Assembly (NCBI RefSeq): GCF_000023445.1
Contig: NC_012881.1
Span: 3,277,501-3,341,500 of the forward strand
Direction: 5' to 3'
DNA: 64,000 nucleotides
Origin: Maridesulfovibrio salexigens DSM 2638
Lineage (GTDB): Bacteria; Desulfobacterota; Desulfovibrionia; Desulfovibrionales; Desulfovibrionaceae
A program made the translations under genes and the position numbers. The notes below the pieces were generated by a model. That model was not told the origin of the DNA. It made no database searches and saw only the letters and a list, made by a program, of their open reading frames with translations. This document shows positions 1 through 9,700 of the stretch, in pieces (positions within the stretch are counted from its first letter, which is position 1; the number at the start of each line of letters is the position of its first letter).

Positions 1-732
1 CCGGTCAATAGGCAGCAGATGTGTGTTGAAAGAAACGGTCATATCTTCACCGGAAGCAACAGCAAGTTCCTGCTCAATTTCCGGGGTGTGGCGGTGGGTG
101 GTCAGACCGTAAGCACGGAAGGAATCCGCAACTTCACAGAAAAGGGTTCCTACAGCAGCCTTGCGCCCTGCTCCACTGGTACCGGATTTAGAATCAATGA
201 CAATATCGGAAGTCTCAACCAGACCTTCACGCAAGGCAGGGGTCAAACCGACAATGACGGAAGTAGGATAGCAGCCGGGGTTGGCAACCAGCTTGGCGCC
301 TTTAACCTGATCACGATAAAATTCAGGGAGACCATAGACTGCTTCGGGAAGCAGGTCTTCGCGGGTGTGGTCCACCTTATACCATGCTTCGTAGGTCTCA
401 CGATCACGAATCCTGAAATCGGCACTAAGGTCCACAACCTTGATGCCTTTATCGTAAAGCTGACCACCGATATTCATGGCGGTCTTATGCGGAACAGCAA
501 GGAAAACAAGATCACAGGCTTCAGCAAGGTCCTCAACCTCCGGGGCGGTGATTTCAAGCCCGCCAAGCTCCATGCCGTTAAGGAAAGGATAAATATCAGC
601 CAGTTTTTTACCGGCCTCAGCACGGGAAGTCACCCGGACAAGCTTCATCCCGTCATGATTACTCAGAATACGGGTAAGTTCCATTCCGGTGTATCCGGTT
701 ACTCCTACAAGTCCTACAGGTACAGCACTCAT
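1..732 (-). CDS. argC: N-acetyl-gamma-glutamyl-phosphate reductase, 3' end cut by window edge
   Basis: The enzyme performs the NADPH-dependent reduction of N-acetylglutamyl phosphate to the semialdehyde, the third step of arginine synthesis in the cytoplasm. The first 244 codons are visible; a full ArgC is about 350 residues, so roughly 100 C-terminal residues lie left of base 1. The N-terminus carries the Rossmann motif GVTGYTG, and the active-site cysteine sits in ANPGCYPTS. The segment GTSGAGRKA is also typical of the family. The start is the ATG at 732. It follows the DUF1844 gene on the same strand after about 115 bases. Identification is secure from these motifs. Confidence 0.95.
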   Translation of the reverse strand, partial: MSAVPVGLVGVTGYTGMELTRILSNHDGMKLVRVTSRAEAGKKLADIYPFLNGMELGGLEITAPEVEDLAEACDLVFLAVPHKTAMNIGGQLYDKGIKVVDLSADFRIRDRETYEAWYKVDHTREDLLPEAVYGLPEFYRDQVKGAKLVANPGCYPTSVIVGLTPALREGLVETSDIVIDSKSGTSGAGRKAAVGTLFCEVADSFRAYGLTTHRHTPEIEQELAVASGEDMTVSFNTHLLPIDR

Positions 733-847
733 AATTATCCATCCTTGCGATAAATATTTTAGAAAAGGGCGCGACTGAGCACGCCCGGAATGATCGGTAT
801 ATAAAGACAGCCCGTTCGGGGCACAAAGGAAATGTCGAAAAGGTCGG

Positions 848-1150
848 CTATTTCTTGGTTTTCTGCACGTACTTCATGCGCAGATTGTAAAGCATCTCAC
901 AGAGGAGTCGTTCTTCATCGGCGGTCATGCCGTTCTTGATCTTATCTTCAAGCACTGCAAGTACATCAATGGACTGCTTGGCAAGCACCGGAGAGAACTC
1001 AACCTTACCGGTTGAAGGATCAGGAACTTCGCCCAGATGAACCATAGCGGAAGAACTCATGGACATGACAAATGTTGAGAAATTAACCTCGGGAATGGGC
1101 ATATCCTTAGCGTATTCGCTACCGCAACCGCACTTTTTATCATCAGACAT
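848..1150 (-). CDS. DUF1844 family protein
   Basis: A 100-residue acidic cytoplasmic protein matching the DUF1844 family by memory of its pattern: a conserved FVMSMSSSAMVHLGEVPDP stretch in the middle, then a helical C-terminal half ending in a lysine-rich tail. A short N-terminal KKCGCGS segment contains two cysteines in a CxC arrangement. No enzymatic function is known to me for the family. It lies downstream of polA on the same strand, beyond a terminator-like hairpin, and upstream of argC, so it is probably transcribed separately from polA. Confidence 0.8.
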   Translation of the reverse strand: MSDDKKCGCGSEYAKDMPIPEVNFSTFVMSMSSSAMVHLGEVPDPSTGKVEFSPVLAKQSIDVLAVLEDKIKNGMTADEERLLCEMLYNLRMKYVQKTKK

Positions 1151-1212
1151 AATTGAACTCCTTAAGTAATCTGGCGGATTCTAAAAATATTCACCGTAAG
1201 ATTCAAGCATTT

Positions 1213-1246
1213 TAAAAAATAAACCTCTCAAAGCTGAGAGGTTTAT
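1213..1246 (-). terminator. Rho-independent terminator of polA
   Basis: A perfect 12-bp stem (1219-1230 with 1235-1246) with loop AAGC is followed, read on the minus strand, by a run of six T. It sits about 45 bases past the polA stop codon. Confidence 0.85.
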
Positions 1247-1289
1247 CAAAAAAACAAAGATCCATATGCGGGCTAAACCGCCGGAGATA

Positions 1290-4004
1290 TTAATGTGCTT
1301 GCGCCCAGTTACGCCCCAGACCCAGATCTACTTTGAGCGGCACGGCGAGAGTTGCCACAGTCTGCATATCTTTTTGCAGGAGCTTGCCGATTTCCTCGAT
1401 ATTCTCTTCAGGCCCTTCAACTAAAAGTTCGTCATGAATCTGCAGGATCAACCTGCCGCCAAGATGCTTAATTTCAGCATTATCAGCCACCTTGATCATG
1501 GCCATCTTGATAATATCAGCTGCACTTCCCTGAATAACGGTGTTGATAGCCTGCCTGCGTGCCTGAGACAGAATCTGAGGACTGGTGGAATGGAGCTCCG
1601 GCAACAGACGGCGGCGACCTGACAGAGTGGTTACGTAACCTTTTTCGCGTCCCTGCTCCACCACGGAATCGTAAAATTCTTTAAGCACATCAAGCTTTTC
1701 AAAATACTTGGCGATAAACTCTTTCGCCTCGTTAATTTTGATACCCAGTTCACGGGAAAGCTTCTGCGGTCCCATGCCGTAAATCAGACCGAAGTTGATG
1801 GTCTTGGCATTACGACGCTCATCGGAAGTAACGTCTGCCGGATCACGGTCAAAAAGGAGCGCAGCTGTGCGAGAGTGAATGTCCTCATCATGCTCAAAAG
1901 CGGAAACAAGAGCCGGATCACCGGAGAAATGAGCCAGTACGCGCAGCTCAACCTGCGAATAGTCCGCAGCCGCTAAACGCAAGCCTTCCCCGGCAGTAAA
2001 ACAGGCCCGCATACGCTTGCCCTGATCCCCGCGAATGGGAATATTCTGCAAGTTGGGACCGGAACTGGAAAGACGTCCGGTAGCTGTTGCCAGCTGATTG
2101 AAATTTGTATGGATACGCCCATTGGCATTAACCAGCTTGGGCAAAGGTTCGAGATAAGTGGACCGCAGCTTCTCCATCTTCCTGTATTCAAGAATATCGG
2201 TGATGATTTCATGCTGTCCGCTCAGTTTTTCCAATACGGAGTTGGCTGTAGAGAGTGCCCCTTTAGGGGTCTTGCCACCCGGCTTAAGGCCGAGGGAGTC
2301 AAATAGAACAGTAGCCATCTGCTGGCTGGAGCGGATGTTAAACGGTTCACCTGCACGCTCGTGGATAACGCGGGTAAGTTCGTTAATACGTTCATTTACC
2401 TCGGTCAGGAAATCAGCAAACGCATCCAGATCAATGGTGATCCCGGCTTTTTCCATATCAGCCAGAACAGGAATAAGCGGGATTTCAAGATTTGCTGTCA
2501 GCTCATCAAGACCTGCGGATTTAATGCGGGGTCCAAGCACATGCATAAGAGCCAGCGCAGCCATCCCCTGAGCGTCGGGATGAACCTCATCCACCGCATC
2601 AGGCAGCTCTTCCCCGGCAAAAAGCATAGCCCGCAAGCGATCCCAGGCATAGTTGCGTTCTTCAGGATTGAGCAGATATGCGGCGAGGCTTAAATCAAAC
2701 CAGCGGAAAAGCTGAATCTGCCCCCACGCGTCATCAGCACGCAGAAATGATTTCACATCAGCCACAACAATTGTCTTCGCTGATTGCAATCCGGCGGCAA
2801 GCTCAGCGGCAGTGACCTTACACATCAACTCATCGCCATCAACGCCGATGAAAAAGATATTGCCCTCGCGGACGAGACCGACTTCTTTGTCTGTGAAGTC
2901 TGGAAGTTCAGATGCGGAAGAAATTTTCTTGAGCTCAAGACGATTTTCAGGTGCAGCAGGAGCCGGAGTAGCTTCCCCGAACAAGGAAAACTGTCCGCCA
3001 CCGGAGGCTGATTTCTTGGGCTTGGCAGCCGAAGTCGTATCTTCTTCGCCAAACAGTGAAGCCTGACCGGAAGCCGATTTCTTGGAATTTCCAGCAGGAA
3101 CTCCAGAACCTGAAGTAGCGGAAAACAAAGATTTTACATCCCGCACAAGTGAACGGAATTCGTAGGTAGTCATAAATTCCGCAGCCCTGTCACCATCCAC
3201 AGAACGAAGTTCGCACTGCTTGAGGTCGCAATCGGAGCAGCTGCCCAGCCGCATGCGGGTCAGTTCACGATAAACAAAAATATTTTCCAGCTCGTCCTTC
3301 ATCTTCTTCTGGATGGCGGGCTTGAGCTTGTCGTAGTTGTCGCGGATATCTTCCAGAGTCGGGTATTCGGCCATTATCTTGGTGGCGGTAACCTTTCCCA
3401 CTCCCGGCACACCGGGGATATTATCAGCGGAGTCACCTACCAGAGCCTGAAAATCAGCCCATTGTTCCGGCTCCAGCTTGGTATCTTCGCGGAAATCAGC
3501 CAAAGAGGTGATCTTTTCCTTCTTTCCTGCGGGGTCCCACATGAAGACATTTTCATCAAGACACTGCTTGAGATCCTTATCCGCTCCGAGGATAACCACC
3601 GGACGTTCAGACTTATAACGGGCAGCAAGGGAAGCAATGCAATCGTCAGCTTCTTCACCTTCGGAGACAATAAGCGGCACACCTATAACATTGAGAGCTT
3701 CCTTGAGCGGCTCAATCTGGGAGCGCAAGTCATCAGGCATGGGTGGACGCTGAGCCTTGTACTGGTCGTAAAGCTCATGACGGAAGTTCTTGCCCTTACC
3801 GTCAAGAATGAAAACCAGATATTTCGGTTTCTCTTCTTTGATGACCTTGAGCAGGGTCCGCAACACAAAAAACATGGCATTGGTGGGCACACCGTCGGAA
3901 CGCTTGAGGTCCGGGTAGGCATGGAAGCCGCGGTAAAAAAATGCTGAACCGTCAATCAGGTACAGGGGGTCGCCATCAAAATTCAATTTATCTCTGAGTG
4001 CCAT
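1290..4004 (-). CDS. polA: DNA polymerase I with apparently inactive 3'-5' exonuclease domain
   Basis: This 904-residue repair and Okazaki-processing polymerase has an intact 5'-3' exonuclease (residues 1 to about 300; YLIDGSAFFYRGF, GADKDLKQ, GDSADNIPGVPGVGKVTA). A low-complexity S/G/K linker follows, containing two copies of SLFGE (about 310-350). The C-terminal polymerase has motif A DYSQVELR, motif B RRNAKTINFGLIYG and motif C IHDELLVE (HDE at 857-859). In the middle domain the first exonuclease motif, normally DTE, reads as GLVREGNIFFIGVDG with no acidic pair, so proofreading is probably lost. The start ATG has GAAGG six bases upstream. It lies 47 bases after the DHH gene, probably in one transcript with cobU. 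Confidence 0.97.
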   Translation of the reverse strand: MALRDKLNFDGDPLYLIDGSAFFYRGFHAYPDLKRSDGVPTNAMFFVLRTLLKVIKEEKPKYLVFILDGKGKNFRHELYDQYKAQRPPMPDDLRSQIEPLKEALNVIGVPLIVSEGEEADDCIASLAARYKSERPVVILGADKDLKQCLDENVFMWDPAGKKEKITSLADFREDTKLEPEQWADFQALVGDSADNIPGVPGVGKVTATKIMAEYPTLEDIRDNYDKLKPAIQKKMKDELENIFVYRELTRMRLGSCSDCDLKQCELRSVDGDRAAEFMTTYEFRSLVRDVKSLFSATSGSGVPAGNSKKSASGQASLFGEEDTTSAAKPKKSASGGGQFSLFGEATPAPAAPENRLELKKISSASELPDFTDKEVGLVREGNIFFIGVDGDELMCKVTAAELAAGLQSAKTIVVADVKSFLRADDAWGQIQLFRWFDLSLAAYLLNPEERNYAWDRLRAMLFAGEELPDAVDEVHPDAQGMAALALMHVLGPRIKSAGLDELTANLEIPLIPVLADMEKAGITIDLDAFADFLTEVNERINELTRVIHERAGEPFNIRSSQQMATVLFDSLGLKPGGKTPKGALSTANSVLEKLSGQHEIITDILEYRKMEKLRSTYLEPLPKLVNANGRIHTNFNQLATATGRLSSSGPNLQNIPIRGDQGKRMRACFTAGEGLRLAAADYSQVELRVLAHFSGDPALVSAFEHDEDIHSRTAALLFDRDPADVTSDERRNAKTINFGLIYGMGPQKLSRELGIKINEAKEFIAKYFEKLDVLKEFYDSVVEQGREKGYVTTLSGRRRLLPELHSTSPQILSQARRQAINTVIQGSAADIIKMAMIKVADNAEIKHLGGRLILQIHDELLVEGPEENIEEIGKLLQKDMQTVATLAVPLKVDLGLGRNWAQAH

Positions 4005-4051
4005 TATATGCCTTCGGGTTCAAACCCTGCAATTGTGTGATTGAGAAAGGA

Positions 4052-5044
4052 TCAGATGCGCTTTACGGACTTTTTGCCCTTGGTCAATTTTTTGAGCACA
4101 AAGGATTCAGGGTCGGCTCCTTCCAGTGCTTCCAGCTTGATTTCAGCTCGCGCAGCAGCTTTGTGACCACCTGCGGAACCTATGTCATTGAAAAGCTTGG
4201 ATGCCATTTTGCCCATATCCTTGCGCATGCCGTCACCACGAAAAATTACCACAAGGGTATCCTCGTAAATGCCGGAAACAACGTCCCACGAAACACCGTG
4301 AACACGCATAAGAAAGTCAGCAAGTATAACCAGTGTATCCGGGTTTTCCACCTTGCCGATATGAGAAAAAAGGCCGGGACCGATGCGGCGCAGATTGTAA
4401 AAAGCGCGCGAAAAGTAACGCAGCCAGTCAGGGTGGATTTCACTGCGTGTGATACGCTTGATGAGATCCATATCCGCATATTTTGTCAGATATCTGAAAG
4501 CCTTGACGTCATCATCAATAAAGGGGCGTTCAAAGCTCTGGGTATCGGTTTTGATACCGTAAAGAAGTGCGGTAGCCAGCAATTTTGCCGGGCGGATATT
4601 CAAGTTGTAGAGATATTCGGTCATCATGGTGCAGTTGGCTGCATACTTGGGCCGGATATCGACATACTCCGCATGGGGGTATGGCTCTTCCGGCAGGGGA
4701 TGATGGTCGATTATCACAGAAAATTTCAAATCCTCGAAATCGGGATGATGATGCGGCTGCGAATCGAGAATCGCAAACCTGTCGTACTGAGCCACAAGGG
4801 TAGGAATCATCCGTTGGGCCGGAATACGCAGGTAATGAATCATAGCAAGGTTATCAAGACGCTTAACCTCGTTGATATGGGCAATACCCACTTCAGCAAC
4901 CCTGCGTCCGATTATGCGTTTAAAAGCCATTGCCGAAGCCAGAGAATCCGGGTCGGCATTGACCACTACCAGCCAACGCTCATCCTTATTGCAAAGGGCA
5001 AGCAAATCCTGAAGCTGATCTTCAAGCTGTTTAAAATAAGCCAT
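4052..5044 (-). CDS. DHH/DHHA1 family phosphoesterase (NrnA-like)
   Basis: A 330-residue cytoplasmic phosphoesterase of the DHH superfamily. Members cleave short oligonucleotides (nanoRNase), pAp or cyclic dinucleotides; which substrate applies here cannot be read from sequence. Visible motifs are NADPDSLASA near residue 29 (motif I), FAILDSQPH, IIDHHPL (the DHH signature) and SAGGHKAAARA near the C-terminus (DHHA1 nucleotide-binding GGH). Its start codon lies two bases after the cobU stop, implying translational coupling, and polA follows, so a nucleic-acid turnover role is plausible. The final KKLTKGKKSVKRI tail is basic. Confidence 0.85.
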   Translation of the reverse strand: MAYFKQLEDQLQDLLALCNKDERWLVVVNADPDSLASAMAFKRIIGRRVAEVGIAHINEVKRLDNLAMIHYLRIPAQRMIPTLVAQYDRFAILDSQPHHHPDFEDLKFSVIIDHHPLPEEPYPHAEYVDIRPKYAANCTMMTEYLYNLNIRPAKLLATALLYGIKTDTQSFERPFIDDDVKAFRYLTKYADMDLIKRITRSEIHPDWLRYFSRAFYNLRRIGPGLFSHIGKVENPDTLVILADFLMRVHGVSWDVVSGIYEDTLVVIFRGDGMRKDMGKMASKLFNDIGSAGGHKAAARAEIKLEALEGADPESFVLKKLTKGKKSVKRI

Positions 5045-5046
5045 AG

Positions 5047-5553
5047 CTACTTCTTCAGGGTCAGGGGCAACCCTGCGGCCACAAGATAAACTTCATCTGC
5101 GATTGCGGCCATTGTACGGTTGAGTGATCCGAGCCTGCGAACAAAACTGCGGACTTCGCGTGTCATTGCCACCGGGCCGAGCCCCACCTCACATGACACC
5201 AAAACAACATCCGGCCCTTTCCATTCAGATAAAAGCCGGACAACCTCCCCGATCTGCTGCTCACCGTCCGCAACTTCGGAACAGGAAAACAGCCAAAAAT
5301 CCAAACTGTCCACCAACAGGTGGTCGTACCCTTCTCTAGCCTTAAGCAGAACCTGACGCAAGTCCGCACCGGCTTCAAGAACCGGAATAGACGGATCGCG
5401 CTCCAGCCGATGATCCATAATCTGCTGACGGAAAGCCATATCACGGGCTTTTCCAGTAGCAATGAAGCATTTCCGGCCGGAATATTCTGCAAACAGGTCG
5501 AGGGCGTAGTCTGATTTTCCCGACTTATTGCCCCCCAGCACAAATGTAATCAA
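5047..5553 (-). CDS. cobU: Adenosylcobinamide kinase / adenosylcobinamide-phosphate guanylyltransferase
   Basis: A bifunctional enzyme that phosphorylates adenosylcobinamide and then forms adenosyl-GDP-cobinamide for nucleotide-loop assembly of vitamin B12. The P-loop is LGGNKSGKS at the N-terminus. RQQIMDHRLER follows, and later the SCEVGLGPV segment and the C-terminal LNRTMAAIADEVYLVAAG are characteristic of CobU. The longest frame starts at an ATG at 5571, but a Shine-Dalgarno AGGAG (5559-5563) lies five bases before a TTG at 5553-5551. That would otherwise fall inside the coding region, so TTG is taken as the start (168 residues). It is coupled to the DHH gene downstream; the CbiR-like gene upstream supports the cobamide assignment. 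Confidence 0.9.
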   Translation of the reverse strand: MITFVLGGNKSGKSDYALDLFAEYSGRKCFIATGKARDMAFRQQIMDHRLERDPSIPVLEAGADLRQVLLKAREGYDHLLVDSLDFWLFSCSEVADGEQQIGEVVRLLSEWKGPDVVLVSCEVGLGPVAMTREVRSFVRRLGSLNRTMAAIADEVYLVAAGLPLTLKK

Positions 5554-5653
5554 GATTTCTCCTAGGTACATGAGTACAAAAGAACGGGAAAACTATCTTT
5601 ACGTACTCTATTTCCAGCAAAGACTGCAACCACAAGAAAAATTTCACAAGGTT

Positions 5654-6415
5654 TTACTTTATTCTTCTTGCTGTACAATAATCACTCAATAATTGCAGAG
5701 AGTTAAAAAAGGATTTCTCCTCAAAAACCTCTATAGTGACCGTAGCGCCCTTGCTTAGCATTTTAAATAAAACATAAATGGTTTCAAACCCATCACTATT
5801 AAGATGCTCCAATCCCAGATGACGGCCTTTCGGTCCCGGAGCATTAAGGTGCAGCATGGAAACCTGCCCCTCAAGACGGGAATCGCGCAGAAGGTCATGT
5901 TGTGCGTAAGCCAGTATGTGACCTAGATCAAGGCATATTTTCATCCCGCAATCAGCAATAACCCCGGTAAGACCAAGCAAAGAATTCTCTTTAATGTTCT
6001 CAAAAAGAACCGTCTCAGGGCATATTCCGCTGCGGGAAACACCGGCCGCAAATTCCCGTATTAAATCTGCTGCTTCAGGACCGGCAGGGGGAGGATGGAC
6101 AACATGCCCCCTAGGATTCAAATGCACAGCTTTTTCATTGAGAGCCAGAACTATTTCAGCGACCCTGCTTCCACCTTCTTTCCAAGGCAGGTCAAGAGGA
6201 TGGTGAATATGGAATGCCAGTTCGGTATCAATTAATTCCTTTGGAAGATCAGCTTTTGTGTAAGCCAGGCAGGATTCAGTTTCAAAAAACAGCAATGCTA
6301 TCTCGTCCACTTTACCAGTCAGAAAACGGCAGTTCTCCAAAATGGTACCGGGAATAACCCAGGAAGGTGCAGATAGTTGAAAATGAAAATCAGTATTATT
6401 CAAAAAAATGGACAT
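5654..6415 (-). CDS. Putative CbiR-type cobamide-remodelling phosphodiesterase (AP-endonuclease-2-like TIM barrel)
   Basis: A 253-residue protein with the pattern of the xylose-isomerase/AP-endonuclease-2 TIM-barrel fold: FHIHHPLDLPW, HVVHPPP, VLFENIKENS, KICLDLGHILAY, VSMLHLNAPGP and TIEVFEE place the usual His/Glu/Asp ligands at strand ends. CbiR enzymes, which remove the lower ligand from cobamides so that cobinamide can be re-used, belong to this fold and are found near cobU, cobS or cobT. Here cobU starts 100 bases downstream on the same strand, which is the main reason for the call. A generic sugar isomerase or endonuclease cannot be excluded. The Shine-Dalgarno sequence before its ATG is weak. 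Confidence 0.6.
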   Translation of the reverse strand: MSIFLNNTDFHFQLSAPSWVIPGTILENCRFLTGKVDEIALLFFETESCLAYTKADLPKELIDTELAFHIHHPLDLPWKEGGSRVAEIVLALNEKAVHLNPRGHVVHPPPAGPEAADLIREFAAGVSRSGICPETVLFENIKENSLLGLTGVIADCGMKICLDLGHILAYAQHDLLRDSRLEGQVSMLHLNAPGPKGRHLGLEHLNSDGFETIYVLFKMLSKGATVTIEVFEEKSFFNSLQLLSDYCTARRIK

Positions 6416-6554
6416 TTTTGCCGGAACTCATTCATTAAATCTATAATACATACTTCACTAATTAACCCAACACACCGGACCACAAATTGTTTTTATATAC
6501 GGCATAAGTATTGCTTAAAACAAAGTAGATTCAATTATGTCAGGAGAAACAAAA

Positions 6555-6701
6555 ATGAAACGGGTCAGAAACTTTTTTCAACATCACTTCAACCCGTTGC
6601 ACATCTTCTGTAGGCTCAGGGGAGCAGGGTTGAGCGCTATGGCCGCACGAAGAATGTCAATGGTTTATGAAAAGGTGGTTTACAAGGTTTTTCTGCTGTA
6701 A
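6555..6701 (+). CDS. Small basic protein, 48 aa, unknown function
   Basis: A short frame with an excellent Shine-Dalgarno sequence (AGGAG at 6542-6546, eight bases before the ATG). It encodes 48 residues beginning MKRVRNFFQHHFNPLHIFC and ending YEKVVYKVFLL. The product is strongly basic, with an aromatic/His-rich N-terminal half and an amphipathic C-terminal half; there is no signal peptide and no clear membrane span. It lies alone between the CbiR-like gene and the helicase, both on the opposite strand, in an otherwise AT-rich gap. I have an impression of similar small proteins in other Desulfovibrio genomes but cannot verify it. The strong ribosome-binding site and sequence bias argue for real expression. 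Confidence 0.6.
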   Translation: MKRVRNFFQHHFNPLHIFCRLRGAGLSAMAARRMSMVYEKVVYKVFLL

Positions 6702-6750
6702 TCAGAAAACTTGCTTGTCCTTTTCACCAGCACGGAATGAAAAGAAACGC

Positions 6751-9700
6751 CTACATATCAAGCAGGCTGATCTTCTTCTCCTTCTGAACCTTTCGTGCAA
6801 CCATTGCCGACCTCTTCACCGCTTCGGGAAGACTCTTTAAAAAACGTGACACAGGCAACATCAGGGTACGTCCGTACAAAGGTCTCTTGACCGCATGCGA
6901 CATATAAAGATTTTTCTTGGCCCGCGTCATACCTACATATAGAAGTCTACGCTCCTCTTCGGTATTTTCCTGCACCAACGGAGCGTCGCCGGAAATTTTT
7001 CCGGTCAGGATATCCGGCCCTGCAAAGGGCACAATCCCGTCATCAAGACCTGCCAGAAATACAGCTTCAAATTCCAATCCCTTTGCGGCATGCATGGACA
7101 TAATGCGCACCTTCTCTGCTTTATTGCGCACTTGATCCAAGTCATTCTGCATATGTATCCAGTTCAACAAACCGGACCACCCGCCATGCTCCTTGTAACC
7201 TTTAACCATATCCCGGAAAGGTTTGCTCTCCCAGAAAAGCTGATCAAAAGGAGGCATATCACTCAGGTATGCGGAAAGTCCCAAAGGTCCCCGGGCAATC
7301 ACTTTCTCCGGAACCTCGGGAACCTCATCATCAGCGTCCTCGGCAAAACCGAGCATCCGACGCGCAGCCGCAAGCAGTACTTCCACCCGCGGATCATGCC
7401 AGAAACTTTCAGTTTCAGGGACACTGCAAGGGATTCCCTGACGTTTGAGCATGGCCTCAATAGGACCGATCAATGCTTTAAAGCGGACCAGTACAGCAAT
7501 ATCACCGGGACTTAAGGTTCCGTGTTCCCCCGCATCCACAAGACTATGACTGGTGGCTCCGATGAGTTGCTTTATGCGCTCCCCGATCCATGAAGCTTCG
7601 CGTCCGCTATCAGGAGCGGAAAAAAGATGGATATCAGCTTCATAATTTTTATGGGCTTTAAGCTGCGGAGGATTCTCCAATACTGATGCCGATGCATCCA
7701 GCACCCCTTGAGCCGAGCGATAGTTATCCTCAAGTGTTATTTTAATCAAATTTTCCCAGAAAGCGCGAAATCTGTTCGCCACATTTCCGGCAGCACCACG
7801 AAAACCGTAAATAGACTGATCAGGATCACCAATGGCAAAAAGCCCTTCCCCGTCATCCCCGACCAAACGCTGGACAATTGCCAGTTGCAAGGGCGAAAGG
7901 TCCTGCACTTCATCAACCAGCACATGAGTGAAGGTACGCACATACTTGTCCGACTTCAGCTCAGAAAGCCAGAATTCCAGCAGGTCTGTGTAATCAACCA
8001 GATTATACTGATCTTTCTGACGGGTATAGTTAGCCAAAATTTCAGCGGGCCCTTCACTCAAAGTTTCCAGAGTCTCACGAGCAAGACTGATCGAATCCCA
8101 TGCCGACTTAAGCTTTGCACTGTTCAGCTCAGGATTGGCTCGTCCAAATACCCGACGTGCAGTCTCTTCATTTAATATGATCGGATCATGGTCAAAAGCC
8201 GAAGCCCAGTATTCAAGAGCCAAAGCATGCAGAGTATCGGCACGGGGCAGAACTTCGTCATCTCCAAGCATACTGCGCATACGGTCATTCATTTCCTCGG
8301 CAGCCTTACGGGTAAAGGTCAAGGCAAGAATACGCCGTGCCCGGGTTCCCCTTTCAAGCAGATGCTTGATGCGGCCCATTAGAGTCTGCGTTTTACCTGT
8401 GCCCGGTCCGGCAATAACCAGCACCGGATCAGGTCCGGCTTCAACGGCTTTATTCTGGGCCTCATTAAAACGGACCACCCCGCTTTCCTGTTCCGGTTCA
8501 GAAGTTTTACGCACCTCTGCCTCAGGCTTGGGAGCATCAAGATCACCTTTGGGTTTGCGAACCACAACAAGTTTCACGCCGTTGACGATCTCATCCCTTT
8601 CCTGCGCAGAAAAGACGGAAATAGTTCCATACTGCCCGTCAAAACCGGGGTTACGGATGACCTGTCCCTCACGCATGCGGCGGATGCCCTCGGCAAGATG
8701 CACGTTGTGACGCTTAAGGTCTTCAACTGGGACCTGCTGCAGAATAGAAAATTCTGAACCGAACTCTTTGATCAGCGGAGCGTAAACACCGAGCACTTTT
8801 TTAGTCTTGGGACCGGTACCCACAACCTCGGAGATAAGTTCCTTGAGTGGCACCAGCGAGTCAAATCCGGGTTGTCCCTTGGGCTGCTGAGCTTCCTCGC
8901 GGTCAGCCAATTCCATAACCCTTGAATAAACCCCCATAGTCAGAGGCTTGCCGCAGACCGGACAAAGACCGCCGCGCATCTTTGATTCATGAGGATCAAG
9001 CATAATCCCGCACTTGCGGTGTCCGTCCATGTGGTATTTGCCCTCTTCCGGAAAGAATTCAATTGTACCCATGAACTTATGGCCCAGTCCTTCACCGCGC
9101 AGGGCGCGGTAGATGCCCTCATAGGACATATCACCGCTGAAAATATTTGCCTCGCGCCCTAAGTTTTCACCGGAATGTGCATCGGAGTTGGAAACCATGC
9201 GGTATTTATCCAGCGCGGAAATAAACCAGTTCATTTCCGGGTCTGAGGAAAGTCCGGTTTCCATAGCGAAAATTTCTGAAGCAAGATCACCGTAGCATTC
9301 TTCCACAGTATCGAAGCCGGATTTGGCACCGAAGAGCGAGAACCACGGTGTCCAGATATGAGCGGGAATTAGAAAAGCTTTATCGTGAGTTTCGAGGACG
9401 ATTTCAAGGAGGTCTTTGCTGTCCAGACCGAGGATTGGCCTGCCGTCCGAATTGAGGTTTCCGATGGTATCGAGCTTGGCGTTGAATTTCTTAACCGATT
9501 CCAGATCGGGCATGTAGACGAGATTGTGAACTTTGCGGGTTTTGCCGTATTTTTTGTAGATGGAACTTATTTCGGTCTGAAGCATGAAGCGGGTCTGTCC
9601 GGCAAATGGACCATCCACCCAGTCTATGGATTCCTCAAGCCCCTTAGGTTCTCGCAAAGAAAGCAGCCCGGAGCCGTCCTCCACCAGTTGCTCTTCAATT

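Noticed and set aside
5551-5571. ATG at 5571 as cobU start
   Set aside because: It overlaps the Shine-Dalgarno sequence that correctly serves a TTG at 5553, exactly before the conserved P-loop strand.
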